DNA of 64,000 bases from Planctomycetota bacterium (lineage in GTDB: Bacteria; Planctomycetota; MHYJ01; JACPTZ01): positions 84,287 to 148,286 of the forward strand of contig JACPTZ010000059.1 of assembly GCA_016192525.1 (NCBI GenBank), in the 5' to 3' direction. The notes under the pieces were generated by a model. That model saw nothing but the letters and a program-made list of their open reading frames with translations. It was not told the DNA's origin and made no database searches. The translations under genes were made by a program, and so were the position numbers. Within the stretch, counting starts at the first letter, position 1; every line of letters starts with the position of its first letter. This document shows positions 41,964-50,594 of the stretch, piece after piece.

Positions 41964-42215
41964 ATGCGTACCACCCTCGTTCTCGATGATGCCGTCATGG
42001 TCCGCGTCATGCGACAGACCGGCGAGACCAAGAAGGCGCGGGCCGTGGGGAAGGCACTGGAGGAGTACCTCGCGTGGAAGGGGCGCGAGGCCGCGGCGGC
42101 GATGCTGGGGACGTTCCATTTCGACCTGACGTGGAAACAGATGAAGGCGCAGGAGCGGGCCGCGATGCGACGAAAGGAGCGCCTGTGGAATCGGATCCGG
42201 CGGGGCAGGTCCTGA
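41964..42215 (+). CDS. vapB: VapB-type antitoxin
   Basis: 83 aa, GAGGAG 8 bases before the ATG. The N-terminus MRTTLVLDDAVMVRVMRQTG is a VapB/ribbon-helix-helix-like DNA-binding start, and the basic C-terminal helix (TWKQMKAQERAAMRRKERLW) would wrap the toxin. It overlaps vapC by 31 bases, the usual arrangement for co-translation. Expected to neutralise VapC and repress the operon. Confidence 0.78.
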   Translation: MRTTLVLDDAVMVRVMRQTGETKKARAVGKALEEYLAWKGREAAAAMLGTFHFDLTWKQMKAQERAAMRRKERLWNRIRRGRS

Positions 42216-42595
42216 TCGAGACGTCGGCCTTGATCGACGCCATGCGGGGAAGCCCCAGCGACCTCCGTGATTCCGTTCACGAATTGATCGTCTCCGGGCA
42301 AGGTTGCATCACCGGCGCCGTGATGGCGGAGATGATCGCCGGCATGAGGCCGCCGGAAGAGGCTCGACTCCGGAGATTCCTCGCGGCCCTTCCGCTCCTG
42401 TCCGACCCCTCTGATGTCTGGGAGCGGGCTGGGGAATTGTGCTACGGACTGCGTCGTCGCGGACGAACCTTGGGCCTTCCGGACGCGCTCATTGCCGCGG
42501 TGGCGTTGGCGCACGATGTTCCCCTGCTAACCCTCGATTCCGACTTCGCGGATATTCCGAGATTGCGCCTCTGGCGACCATCGATCAATTCGTGA
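42185..42595 (+). CDS. vapC: VapC-type PIN-domain toxin
   Basis: 136 aa from a GTG at 42185 with AAGGAG 6 bases upstream. PIN motifs: LIETSALIDAMRG, with Glu where most VapC have the first catalytic Asp; the Glu in GAVMAEMIAG; the Asp in LPDALIAAVALAHDVPLLTL; and a final DSDF. PIN toxins are Mg-dependent RNases that cut tRNA or rRNA. The Asp to Glu change could lower but need not abolish metal binding. Confidence 0.82.
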   Translation: MESDPAGQVLIETSALIDAMRGSPSDLRDSVHELIVSGQGCITGAVMAEMIAGMRPPEEARLRRFLAALPLLSDPSDVWERAGELCYGLRRRGRTLGLPDALIAAVALAHDVPLLTLDSDFADIPRLRLWRPSINS

Positions 42596-42684
42596 TGTGC
42601 CCCAATACTCCGCGCCCTCGCTCGTATCACCCCACGTCCGCGAGTCCGCAACCTGAGCCGGTCCCCCGGGTTTAACCCCTCGTG

Positions 42685-43260
42685 ATGCGCTCCGCCCCGC
42701 TCCTCGAACGGTCCGACGCCGACCTCCTCATCGCCCACCGCGAGGGGGATCCGGCCGCCTTCCGCATCCTCTACGAGCGGTACGCCGACCGGGTCTTCGC
42801 CACCTGCGCCCGGGTGATCGGCGACCCCCACGAGGCGGCCGACGCGGTCCAGGAGATCTTCATCACCATCCACCGCGAGGGGGCCACCTACCGGGGCGAG
42901 GCGGCCGTGGGGACCTGGTTTTTCCGGATCGCCACGAACGCCGCGATCGACCGCGCCCGGGCGCTCGACCGTCGCCGCGGTACCCCGCTCCCCGACGAGG
43001 ACGCCGCGGATTCCCCCCGCCTCGGGGCGGGGATCGAGGCGCCCGAGATGCTCGTGGCCAAGGCGGAACTCCGCGGTCTCGTCCAACAGGCGATCGGCAA
43101 ACTCTCGCCCAAGCTGCGCGCCATCGTCATTCTTCGCTACATCGAGGGCTTCTCGTACGAAGAGATCGCCCAGATCCTCGACACCTCCCTCGGGACGGTC
43201 AAGTCCCGCCTCTGCCGCGCCCATGAGGCGCTGGCCGGGTCGCTCGGGCCGATGGTGTAA
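42685..43260 (+). CDS. ECF-family RNA polymerase sigma factor
   Basis: 191 aa from the ATG at 42685 (a GTG one codon earlier is possible). Region 2: DADLLIAHREGDPAAFRILYERYADRVFATCARVIGD, DAVQEIFITIHR and GTWFFRIATNAAIDRAR. Region 4: LSPKLRAIVILRYIEGFSYEEIAQILDTSLGTVKSRLCRAHEAL. It recruits RNA polymerase to an envelope-stress-type regulon, given the next three genes. It is followed 107 bases later by a zinc-finger anti-sigma gene. Confidence 0.9.
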   Translation: MRSAPLLERSDADLLIAHREGDPAAFRILYERYADRVFATCARVIGDPHEAADAVQEIFITIHREGATYRGEAAVGTWFFRIATNAAIDRARALDRRRGTPLPDEDAADSPRLGAGIEAPEMLVAKAELRGLVQQAIGKLSPKLRAIVILRYIEGFSYEEIAQILDTSLGTVKSRLCRAHEALAGSLGPMV

Positions 43261-43367
43261 TCCCACGGAACATTTCTCCCCCCCCATCCGTCAAAAGGCC
43301 GTACGTCGCCGAGCGCGCGCGGACTGGAAAGTCTGCGCCCCCGCTCGGAGGCCACGAGGATCGGGCC

Positions 43368-43895
43368 ATGGACAAGCCGATGGACTGCGCGGGGGTGCGG
43401 GAAGTCATTCCGCTGTATGTGGATGAGGCGTGCGAGCCGACCGTGGCCGATGCCGTTCGCGCCCACCTCGCCGGCTGCGTCGAGTGCTCCGAGGCCGCGA
43501 AGAAGGCCGTCGCCCTCCGCGGACTCCTCCAGCGGCAGCCTCCGCTTCACGCCCCGGATGCGCTGTGGGCCGCGATTTCGGATCGGGTGGCGGCCTCCCC
43601 GTCCCAGCACGGGCGGCCGGCGGCCCGGGCCAACCTGTTCCGGGCCCTGTGGAAGCCGAAGATCCTCGCCCTCGCGGCGGCCACCCTCCTCGGCGTCGGG
43701 CTTGGATACTCCGTCGGCCAGCCCCGCGAGAGCGCGGCGACGGTGACTCCGAGGCCGCTCCAGGTGGTCGATGTGCCGTCCCCCGAGGGGCTCGAGGTCG
43801 CCTTCCTCCTCGCCGAACACGGCCGCACGGGCGATGCCCCGGCCTTCTCCACCCATCCCGCCGTCTTCACCGGAAACAACCCCTCCGACCACTAG
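43368..43895 (+). CDS. zinc-finger (zf-HC2) anti-sigma factor
   Basis: 175 aa. N-terminal zf-HC2 anti-sigma domain with MDCAGVREVIPLYVDEACEP and HLAGCVEC (HxxxCxxC), a TM segment (about 103-122, ILALAAATLLGVGLGYSVG) and a periplasmic tail of about 50 residues. It should hold the upstream ECF sigma factor at the membrane until a periplasmic signal releases it. Confidence 0.85.
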   Translation: MDKPMDCAGVREVIPLYVDEACEPTVADAVRAHLAGCVECSEAAKKAVALRGLLQRQPPLHAPDALWAAISDRVAASPSQHGRPAARANLFRALWKPKILALAAATLLGVGLGYSVGQPRESAATVTPRPLQVVDVPSPEGLEVAFLLAEHGRTGDAPAFSTHPAVFTGNNPSDH

Positions 43896-43907
43896 CGGAC
43901 CTCTCCG

Positions 43908-45167
43908 ATGCGACGCCTCCTCATCATCCTCGTTTCCGCGATCACCGCCGTCGGCGCCCTCACCGCCGGCGCGGCCGTGCTCGCGGAACGGTGGGAGGCC
44001 GCCCGCAGCCGCGAACTCCTCCAGCGGCTCACCGATCAGGAGGGGCGTCACTCGTACCTCGGCGTGGCCCGGCTCTCCTTCCACTCCGGGGAGCACCAGG
44101 CCGAGATGAGACTCCGTCTGGCCGGTCGCGGAGTGGAGCGGGCGATGGAGGTCCTGGAGCATCACCACTCCGGAGGGGAGGGCGGACATCGCGAACACGA
44201 CGGTCGCCGCGGGTCGCGCGAGCCGGGTCAGGGGAACGCGGAGGTCTGTCCCCCCGGACCGGCCCAGGCGGGTACACCGGTGCCGCCCTCAGACAGTCCG
44301 TCGGCGGCGCCGGCCGGGGAACGCGGGTCCCGCTTCGGATCGCGCGAGGGGCGCGGGGGCGGCGGTCCCTTCCGCCGCTTCGGGGCCGACTTCCTCGCCT
44401 GGCAGCACCGGATCCACGACATCGATCTCCTCTTCCAGAACTATGAGGTACGCCGCGACGGCCGCGAATCGGTGGCGGGACGCCTGGCCGAGCGCGTCAT
44501 CGTGAAGCCGCTCCGGCCCGGTCGCCCCAGCCGCACGATGTGGATCGATCCGGAGAGCGGGTTCCTCCTCGCGGCCGAGACGGTCATGCCGGAGGACGGA
44601 TCGACGGCCACCTTCCGGTTCGACGAGCTGGAGTTTCAGCCCGAGTTTCCGCCCGGGACGTTCGAGACCGACCCGAAGCCGGAGGCGGTCGACGCCCCGT
44701 CGGAGGCCGCTCCGAAACAGAAGTCGCCCGCGGGGGGATTCAGCCTCTTCTCCGGCTTCGCCCGGACGAACACCAATCTCGAGACGGCGCGCGCCGAGCT
44801 GAAGTTCCCCGTCCTCCTCCCGCAGTCTCTCCCCGCCGGCTTCGCGCCGGACGAAACGGCCGTGCTCCGGCTCGGCGATGCCTCGGCGCTGCACCTCGTC
44901 TACACCGACGGCCTCGCCACGCTCTCGCTCTTCGAGTACGATCTGAAGCAGATCCCCTGGCTCGGGCTCTTCAAGTGGCGGGGGAAGGGGAAGCCCGGGG
45001 AGGTCGCCCCGACGGCTCCGGTCGCGCCGGGGGAACCGGTGGTGCGCCGGTTCCGGATGGGCCCGGTGGCGGTGCTGCAGTACGAGCAGGCGGGGACAAA
45101 CGTGGCGCTGATCGGATCGATCCCGTCGGAGGAGATGGTGGCGATGCTGGGGACGCTGAAGGAGTGA
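43908..45167 (+). CDS. RseB/MucB-like periplasmic regulator
   Basis: 419 aa with a signal anchor. The start of the mature part (RHSYLGVARLSFHSGEHQAE) resembles RseB/MucB. A low-complexity insert (about 80-150) interrupts it, then DLLFQNYEVRRDGRESVAGR, MWIDPESGFLLAAE and FRFDELEFQPEFPPGTFE match the LolA/RseB-like fold, and a C-terminal DUF4367-like part ends with SIPSEEMVAMLGTLKE. RseB proteins shield the anti-sigma factor and sense envelope damage. It starts 12 bases after the anti-sigma gene. Confidence 0.75.
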   Translation: MRRLLIILVSAITAVGALTAGAAVLAERWEAARSRELLQRLTDQEGRHSYLGVARLSFHSGEHQAEMRLRLAGRGVERAMEVLEHHHSGGEGGHREHDGRRGSREPGQGNAEVCPPGPAQAGTPVPPSDSPSAAPAGERGSRFGSREGRGGGGPFRRFGADFLAWQHRIHDIDLLFQNYEVRRDGRESVAGRLAERVIVKPLRPGRPSRTMWIDPESGFLLAAETVMPEDGSTATFRFDELEFQPEFPPGTFETDPKPEAVDAPSEAAPKQKSPAGGFSLFSGFARTNTNLETARAELKFPVLLPQSLPAGFAPDETAVLRLGDASALHLVYTDGLATLSLFEYDLKQIPWLGLFKWRGKGKPGEVAPTAPVAPGEPVVRRFRMGPVAVLQYEQAGTNVALIGSIPSEEMVAMLGTLKE

Positions 45168-45238
45168 CGGTGTAAGAGAGTAAGGGGGCACCTTAGAAAT
45201 CCCGAATTCTCAGTTCCCAATTCACAGGAGGCCGGACC

Positions 45239-46363
45239 ATGAGGACGTGGATGAAGAAGGTAGCGGTAGCGGCGGTGATGACGGTGCTGGTCGCCGGCGG
45301 CGCGTGGGCTCAGGACAACGGCGGGGGCACGCCGCCTCCGGAGGGCGGCGGGGAGCAGCCGCCGGTCGCGAATCCTCCCCCCCCGGCGGGCGGAGACCCG
45401 ATGTCGGATTTCATGGTGAACGCCCTCAAGGAGCGTCTCGGCCTGAGCGACGAGCAGACCGAACAGGTCCGCGGCTTCCTGAAGGAGGCCGGCGACCAGA
45501 TGTCTGCCATCCGGAAGACGCAGGAGGAGAGGATCGGCGGCATCCTCACCGACGAGCAGAAGCCGAAATTCGAGGAGGTCAAGAACATGCTGCAGGGCGG
45601 ACGCCGCATGATGGGCGGCGGCCCGGGCGGCGAGCGCGGCGGCCGCGGCGGCGGGGGACCCTTCGGGATGGGACGCTTCTTCGAGCAGGCGGTCGAGGAC
45701 CTGAAGAACGAAGTCGGACTCTCCGAGGAGCAGGCCACCCAGGCCAAGGCCGTTTTCGACGAGGCGCAGCAGAGCGGTCAGAAGATGTTCGAGGAGATGC
45801 GCGGCCAGGGCTTCGGCGGATTCGACTTCAACAAGATCCGCGAGACCTTCGAGTCGCAGTGGAACGACGTCAAGACCAAGCTCAACGGCATTCTCACCGA
45901 CGAGCAGAAGCCGAAGTTCGAGTCCTACGCGAAGTCGCGCGAGGAGATGATCAACGGCTTCATGTCCCGCTTCGGAATGGGGGGACGCCGCGGTGGCGAG
46001 GGCGGAGGCGGGGAGGGCGGCGGGGGGCGGAATCCGGAGGAGCGGATCCAGCGTCGCGCGCAGCGGGCCCTCGAGGCGCTCGCCCTCGACTCCGAGGAGG
46101 AGCAGGTGGTGGAGCCGATCCTGAAGCAGATCCTCGAGGCCCAGGTGGCGCTCGAACAGAAGAACCGCGAGAACGGCGAGGCCATCCAGAACGCCCTCAA
46201 GGACGAGGACCTGACCTCCGAGGGGATCGGACCCGCGGTCGAGAAGGCTCGGGTGGAGCGGGACGAGCTGGAGAAGAAGATCGCCGGACTCCAGCCGCAA
46301 CTTCGGGAACTCCTGACCCCCAAGCAGGAAGCCGCGATGGTGGCGCAGGGGATTCTGAGGTAA
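45239..46363 (+). CDS. Spy/CpxP-like LTxxQ repeat periplasmic protein
   Basis: 374 aa, AGGAGG 8 bases before the ATG, signal peptide ending AWA. Three Spy/CpxP-like helical units: LGLSDEQTEQVRGFL...ILTDEQKPKFEEV, VGLSEEQATQAKAVF...ILTDEQKPKFESY and LALDSEEEQVVEPIL...LLTPKQEAAMV. They are separated by Gly/Arg-rich linkers. Spy-family proteins act as periplasmic chaperones or stress sensors. It is the likely output of the preceding sigma/anti-sigma/RseB unit. Confidence 0.8.
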   Translation: MRTWMKKVAVAAVMTVLVAGGAWAQDNGGGTPPPEGGGEQPPVANPPPPAGGDPMSDFMVNALKERLGLSDEQTEQVRGFLKEAGDQMSAIRKTQEERIGGILTDEQKPKFEEVKNMLQGGRRMMGGGPGGERGGRGGGGPFGMGRFFEQAVEDLKNEVGLSEEQATQAKAVFDEAQQSGQKMFEEMRGQGFGGFDFNKIRETFESQWNDVKTKLNGILTDEQKPKFESYAKSREEMINGFMSRFGMGGRRGGEGGGGEGGGGRNPEERIQRRAQRALEALALDSEEEQVVEPILKQILEAQVALEQKNRENGEAIQNALKDEDLTSEGIGPAVEKARVERDELEKKIAGLQPQLRELLTPKQEAAMVAQGILR

Positions 46364-46422
46364 CGGAGTCACGGAGTAACGGAATAACAGAGTAAAACAG
46401 TGAGGTAAGGCCATTCTCTCGA

Positions 46423-46470
46423 AACCCCCTCTCTCCCGCTCCGCGCGGGGGAGAGGGGGAGGCGAACAGG
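46423..46470. repeat. CCCCTCTCTCCC hairpin repeat before gspE
   Basis: CCCCCTCTCTCCCGCTCCG faces CGCGGGGGAGAGGGGGAGG in a hairpin ending 13 bases before the gspE ATG. Upstream are degenerate ACGGAGTAAC repeats. The AGGGGGAGG arm may act as ribosome site. Confidence 0.6.
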
Positions 46471-46478
46471 TACCCCCC

Positions 46479-48170
46479 ATGCGCCTCGGCGAGCTGCTCC
46501 TGAGAAAAGGCGTCCTGAACGACACCCAGCTCTCGCAGGCCCTCACGGCCCGCGAGGGGGCGGAGCGGATCGGTCAGACCCTCATCCGGCTCAAGATCGC
46601 CTCCGAGGAGCAGGTCATGCGCGGCCTCGCCGAACAGGCCGGGCTCGAATACGTCGATCTCTCCACGATCACCATCGACCCCGCCCTGGCGGAGGGGATG
46701 CCGCTCAAGGCGATCTTCACCAAGAAGGTCATCCCGATCGCCCGGGCGAACGGGGCGGTCCGGATCGCCACCGCCGATCCGCTCGATCTCCACGCCCTCG
46801 ACGACCTCCGCCTCCTCCTCGGCTGCCGCGTCGAGGCCTGCGTGGCGAAGGAGTCGGAAATCGTCAAGGCGGCCAAGCGCTTCTTCGGGATCGGCGCCGA
46901 GACGATCGACCAGATGATGGACCAGAAGCGAGACGATCTCCAGGTGGTCGACGCCGACCGGGAGTCGTCGGCCGACATCGAGGACCTCGCCGAGGACGCC
47001 ACCCTCATCCGGTTCGTCAACCAGATGCTCCTCGAGGCGCTCCAGGAGCGGGCGAGCGACATCCACATCGAGCCCTTCGAGGAGGAGTTGCGCATCCGGT
47101 ACCGGATCGACGGCGTCCTCCAGAAGGTCCCCACGCCCGCCACGATCAAGCGGTTCCAGGCCGCCATCGTCTCGCGGCTCAAGATCATGGCGAGTCTCAA
47201 CATCGCCGAGAAGCGGCTCCCGCAGGACGGCCGCATCAAGCTTGTCGTGCAGGGGCGCGAGATCGACCTGCGCGTCTCGATCATCCCGAACCTGTACGGC
47301 GAGGGGGTGGTGCTCCGCATTCTCGACCGGTCGAACGTCCTCTTCGGTCTCCGCGAACTGGGGATGCCGCAGTCGATCTTCGAGATTTTCGAGAAACTGA
47401 TCGCGGAGCCGCACGGCATCCTGCTCGTCACGGGGCCCACCGGGAGCGGGAAGACCACCACGCTCTATGCGGCGCTCCAGCAGATCAACTCGCTCGACCA
47501 GAAAATCATCACGGTCGAGGACCCGGTGGAGTACTACCTCCCGGGCATCGAGCAGATCCCGGTGAAGCCCAAGATCGGGCTCACCTTCGCCTCAGGGCTG
47601 CGGGCGATCCTCCGGCATGACCCGGACATCATCCTGATCGGCGAAATCCGGGACCTCGAGACGGCCGAGATCGCCGTCCAGGCCTCGCTCACCGGCCACC
47701 TCGTCTTCTCGACGCTCCACACCAACGACGCCCCGGGGGCGCTCACCCGCCTCACCGACATGGGAGTGGAGCCGTTCCTGATCGCGTCCACGGTCGAGGG
47801 GATTCTCGCGCAGCGACTCGTCCGGAAGATCTGCCAGAAGTGCCGGACGCCGGTGGGGAAGAAGGAGTTCGAGGTGATGCGACCCACCCTCCCGGAGGAC
47901 ATTCGCGAGGTGTTTCACGGCGTCGGCTGTGAGTCCTGCCGCGGGACCGGCTACCGCGGCCGGAGCGGGATCTTCGAGATGCTGCCGATGGACGAGAAGA
48001 TCCGCGAGTTCGTCATGGAGCGGACCAACGCCGGGGCCATCAAGAAATTCGCGATCGAGAAGCGCGGCATGCTGACCCTCCGCGACGACGGGTGGGAGCG
48101 CGTCCGGGCCGGCCTCACCACCCCGGAGGAGGTGCTGCGCGTGACCAAGTCGGATGAGTACACGGCGTGA
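46479..48170 (+). CDS. gspE: type II secretion ATPase GspE
   Basis: 563 aa. An N-terminal MshEN-type domain (LGELLLRKGVLNDTQLSQAL) leads to the secretion ATPase: DIHIEPFEEELRIRYRIDG, Walker A GPTGSGKTT (about 324-332), Asp box EDPVEY, Walker B DPDIILIGEIRD (about 385-396), His box LVFSTLHTNDAPGAL, and a four-Cys zinc module CQKC...CESC. It powers pseudopilus growth from the cytoplasmic side of the secretion machine. First gene of the T2SS operon. Confidence 0.92.
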   Translation: MRLGELLLRKGVLNDTQLSQALTAREGAERIGQTLIRLKIASEEQVMRGLAEQAGLEYVDLSTITIDPALAEGMPLKAIFTKKVIPIARANGAVRIATADPLDLHALDDLRLLLGCRVEACVAKESEIVKAAKRFFGIGAETIDQMMDQKRDDLQVVDADRESSADIEDLAEDATLIRFVNQMLLEALQERASDIHIEPFEEELRIRYRIDGVLQKVPTPATIKRFQAAIVSRLKIMASLNIAEKRLPQDGRIKLVVQGREIDLRVSIIPNLYGEGVVLRILDRSNVLFGLRELGMPQSIFEIFEKLIAEPHGILLVTGPTGSGKTTTLYAALQQINSLDQKIITVEDPVEYYLPGIEQIPVKPKIGLTFASGLRAILRHDPDIILIGEIRDLETAEIAVQASLTGHLVFSTLHTNDAPGALTRLTDMGVEPFLIASTVEGILAQRLVRKICQKCRTPVGKKEFEVMRPTLPEDIREVFHGVGCESCRGTGYRGRSGIFEMLPMDEKIREFVMERTNAGAIKKFAIEKRGMLTLRDDGWERVRAGLTTPEEVLRVTKSDEYTA

Positions 48171-48177
48171 CGGCAGG

Positions 48178-48236
48178 GGTCAGGGGTCAGGGGTCAGGGG
48201 TTGGGGGGTTAGGGGTTGGGGGGTGGGGGTTAAGGG
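48178..48236 (+). repeat. G-rich tract (G-quadruplex motif) between gspE and gspF
   Basis: Repeated AGGGGTC, then GGGGTTGGGGGG and GGGGTTAGGGG units give at least eight runs of four or more G with 2 to 4-base loops on the coding strand. Similar tracts occur between gspL and gspM and after gspD. Confidence 0.75.
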
Positions 48237-48311
48237 GGAGCGGGCACGGGATGCGAGACGTGAAGGGGACGAGAGGTTAAGGACAAACAGGCGGTGACGG
48301 GCCATAAAACA

Positions 48312-48385
48312 CAACTTCCTTTTCGCCCCGAAGGGGCGAGAAGGAAATAGCCGGGGGCGAAGCCCCCGGGACAGCACAGGGGGCG
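48312..48385. repeat. paired hairpins (CGCCCCGAAGGGGCG and CCGGGGGCGAAGCCCCCGG)
   Basis: Two short perfect hairpins with GAA loops, CGCCCCGAAGGGGCG and GCCGGGGGCGAAGCCCCCGG, then a third partial GGGGGCGAAGCCC. They lie just before the gspF ATG and may stabilise or process the polycistronic RNA. Confidence 0.7.
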
Positions 48386-48402
48386 AAGCCCAGAGAAACC
48401 GA

Positions 48403-49671
48403 ATGCCGACGTTTACCTACAAAGCCAAGAAATCCTCCGGCGAAATCGTCCGCGGATCGCTGACGGCTGAGAACGAGCGGACGGCGCTCGCCGCTCTCGA
48501 CCGGATGCAGGTCTTTCCGATCGAGGTGAAGTCCTCCGACAACGGGAACGGCGCGGAGCCGGCCCCGTCCGTGATGACCCAGTCGGGGCGGCTCAACCTC
48601 AAGGCGATCCCGGCCGTCCTCAAGAGCCGGAGCCGGAAGGTCCGGGCGGACGACCTCAGCCTCTTTCTGCGGCAGCTCGCCGATCTCCTCAAGGCGGGGA
48701 TTCCGCTCAACCGGGCGCTCCAGACACTCACCCGCCAGACCACGAATCCCGCCTTTGCGGAGATGATCGCCGACATCCGCACCTCCGTGTCCGGCGGGTC
48801 CTCGCTCGCGACGGCCTTCGCCGCCTTTCCCGAGTCGTTCACTCCGCTCCACGTCGGGATGGTGAAGGCCGGCGAGGCCGGCGGCTTCCTCGAAGAGGCC
48901 CTCGCCCGCTGCGCGCTTTTCACCGAGAAGGAACAGGAACTGCGGAACCGCGTTTCGGCGGCGATGGCTTACCCCGCGCTGCTCCTCGTCCTTGGCGTGG
49001 CGGCGGTGGTCTATCTGCTCACGTTCTTCATCCCGCGTCTGACGCCGATCTTCTCCGATCTCGGCGGGGCCCTCCCGCTCATCACGCGCGTCCTCATCAC
49101 GACGAGCAACTTCTTCGCCGCCTACTGGGTCATCATCGTGGGCGCGATGGCGGCCGCCGTCCTGGTCTCGGCGCGGGCCCTCCGCACCCCGGCCGGAAAG
49201 GCGTGGCTCGACCGTTTCCTGAGCCGCGCTCCGGTCGTGGGTCCGATCTTCCTCAAGACGGCGATCGCCCGGTTCGGCCGGATGCTCGGGACGCTCCTCA
49301 AGAACGGGGTCCCCATGCTCCAGGCGCTTGAGATCACGCGCGACGCCGTGGGGAATCTGCTCGTCGGCGAGGAGATCGACCGGGCGCGCGGAGCGGTCCG
49401 CGAGGGGGCGGGCCTGGCCGAGCCGCTCCGGACGGGCGGGGTCTTTCCGCCCGTCGTCGTGGACATGCTGGCGGTGGGCGACGAGTCGGGCAATCTCGAC
49501 GAGGTCCTGCTCAGCCTCGCCGATACCTACGACACGCAGGTGGACCGCGCCGTCAAGGTGTTCATCTCGCTCCTCGAGCCGGCGATGATCCTCGTGATGG
49601 CGGCGATCGTCGGATTCATCGTGATCGCCATGCTGCTGCCGATCTTCTCGCTCAATGCGATGGTGCATTAG
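48403..49671 (+). CDS. gspF: type II secretion inner-membrane protein GspF
   Basis: 422 aa. PTFTYKAKKSSGEIVRGSL start, then two T2SSF domains: DLSLFLRQLADLLKAGIPLNRAL ... GGSSLATAF and ARFGRMLGTLLKNGVPMLQALE ... GAGLAEPL. There are three TM segments (about 170-190, 220-245 and 390-415), and the end IVGFIVIAMLLPIFSLNAMV is typical of GspF/PilC. It is the inner-membrane platform contacted by GspE. No strong ribosome site is visible (GAG 9 bases upstream). Confidence 0.92.
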   Translation: MPTFTYKAKKSSGEIVRGSLTAENERTALAALDRMQVFPIEVKSSDNGNGAEPAPSVMTQSGRLNLKAIPAVLKSRSRKVRADDLSLFLRQLADLLKAGIPLNRALQTLTRQTTNPAFAEMIADIRTSVSGGSSLATAFAAFPESFTPLHVGMVKAGEAGGFLEEALARCALFTEKEQELRNRVSAAMAYPALLLVLGVAAVVYLLTFFIPRLTPIFSDLGGALPLITRVLITTSNFFAAYWVIIVGAMAAAVLVSARALRTPAGKAWLDRFLSRAPVVGPIFLKTAIARFGRMLGTLLKNGVPMLQALEITRDAVGNLLVGEEIDRARGAVREGAGLAEPLRTGGVFPPVVVDMLAVGDESGNLDEVLLSLADTYDTQVDRAVKVFISLLEPAMILVMAAIVGFIVIAMLLPIFSLNAMVH

Positions 49672-49714
49672 GGGTTTCGGGTTTCGAGTTGACGGAAAGA
49701 AAAGGAGAAAAAAG

Positions 49715-50245
49715 ATGAGGACATGCCCCCCCCCCGGCCGCTCCGGCTTTCGCTCCTTCTGCGGCGAGGAGCATGACCCACGCCACACGAAACGTCGCGA
49801 TCGCCGGTCGAGGGCCGGATTCACGCTCATCGAACTTCTGCTCGTCATCGTGATCATCGGCACCCTGGCCGCGATCGTGATTCCGAAGTTCACCGGCCGG
49901 TCGCAGGAGGCCCAGGTGGCCGCCGTGAAGAGCCAGATCGCCAACTTCGACACCTGTCTCGACATGTACGAGATGGACAACGGGGTCTATCCGACCACCG
50001 ATCAGGGACTCAAGTCGCTGCGCGAGAAACCGACCGCCGCCCCGGTCCCGTCGAACTGGAAGGGGCCTTACCTCAAGAAGGAAATCCCGCTCGACCCGTG
50101 GCAGAACCCGTACAAGTATGTCTGCCCGGGGTTGCACAACACGAAGGGATACGACCTCTGGTCCTTCGGACCGGACCGGATGGAGGGCGGGTCCGACGAC
50201 ATCGACAACTGGACCGTCGGCGGCGGAGCCAGCCCGAACAAGTAG
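49715..50245 (+). CDS. gspG: major pseudopilin GspG with long repeat-bearing leader
   Basis: 176 aa from the ATG at 49715 with AAGGAG 7 bases upstream. The prepilin leader is unusually long (35 residues) and includes a C10 tract. It ends RSRAG, then FTLIELLLVIVIIGTLAAIV with Glu5 of the mature pilin. The body has DQGLKSLREKPTAAP, WKGPYLKKEIPLDPW, GKP-type NPYKYVCPG, and GYDLWSFGPD with GGSDDIDNW, the Ca-binding-type loop of GspG. It builds the pseudopilus shaft. The stop codon TAG is the first part of repeat copy C. Confidence 0.92.
   Translation: MRTCPPPGRSGFRSFCGEEHDPRHTKRRDRRSRAGFTLIELLLVIVIIGTLAAIVIPKFTGRSQEAQVAAVKSQIANFDTCLDMYEMDNGVYPTTDQGLKSLREKPTAAPVPSNWKGPYLKKEIPLDPWQNPYKYVCPGLHNTKGYDLWSFGPDRMEGGSDDIDNWTVGGGASPNK
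49726..49735 (+). repeat. C10 homopolymer in the gspG leader
   Basis: Ten consecutive C within codons 4 to 7 of gspG, encoding Cys-Pro-Pro-Pro. A gain or loss of one base would shift the frame before the cleavage site and stop production of the major pseudopilin. Confidence 0.85.
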
Positions 50246-50350
50246 GGGCGGGGCCCGTCCGGTGCTGGACGGCCCAGAGTCGAATGTCGAGTGCTGTCTC
50301 TAACCGGTCTCGGGACGTTGAAAAGGGTGGCGAGGATGGGACCCGCCCGA
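50242..50350. repeat. GTAGGGGCGGGG repeat family, copy C
   Basis: GTAGGGGCGGGGCCCGTCCG to ATGGGACCCGCCCGA. Its GTAG overlaps the last bases of gspG and provides the TAG stop codon. Confidence 0.65.
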
Positions 50351-50390
50351 ATCCGTTCGGCGGGGACCTTCCGGTTACTGGAATGGGATG

Positions 50391-50573
50391 TGGTTACCGC
50401 ATTGTCATCCTGAGCCTCGCCCCGCAGGGCGAGGCGAAGGATCGCCAGGCCTGCCGCAGGAAGGCGTTTGCTCCGAGTCAAGGCTGGCGATCCTTCGCGC
50501 CGGGCTGCGCCCCGCAGCACGTGCTGCGGGGCTGCGCCCGACGCTCAGGATGACAACGCGGTAACCTCGTACC
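50391..50573. repeat. palindromic MITE-like repeat, copy 2 (gspG-gspH gap)
   Basis: Left end GTTACCGCATTGTCATCCTG, right end CAGGATGACAACGCGGTAAC, nearly perfect inverted repeats. Inner arm hairpins are CCTCGCCCCGCAGGGCGAGG on the left and GCCCCGCAGCACGTGCTGCG on the right. It fills most of the 349-base gap between gspG and gspH. Confidence 0.88.
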
Positions 50574-50594
50574 TGAAATAGATGGGATGGCGCC

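Noticed and set aside
48277-49980. 567-aa minus-strand ORF opposite gspF
   Set aside because: Rich in Glu/Arg/Asp runs typical of antisense GC-rich frames; gspF on the other strand is certain.
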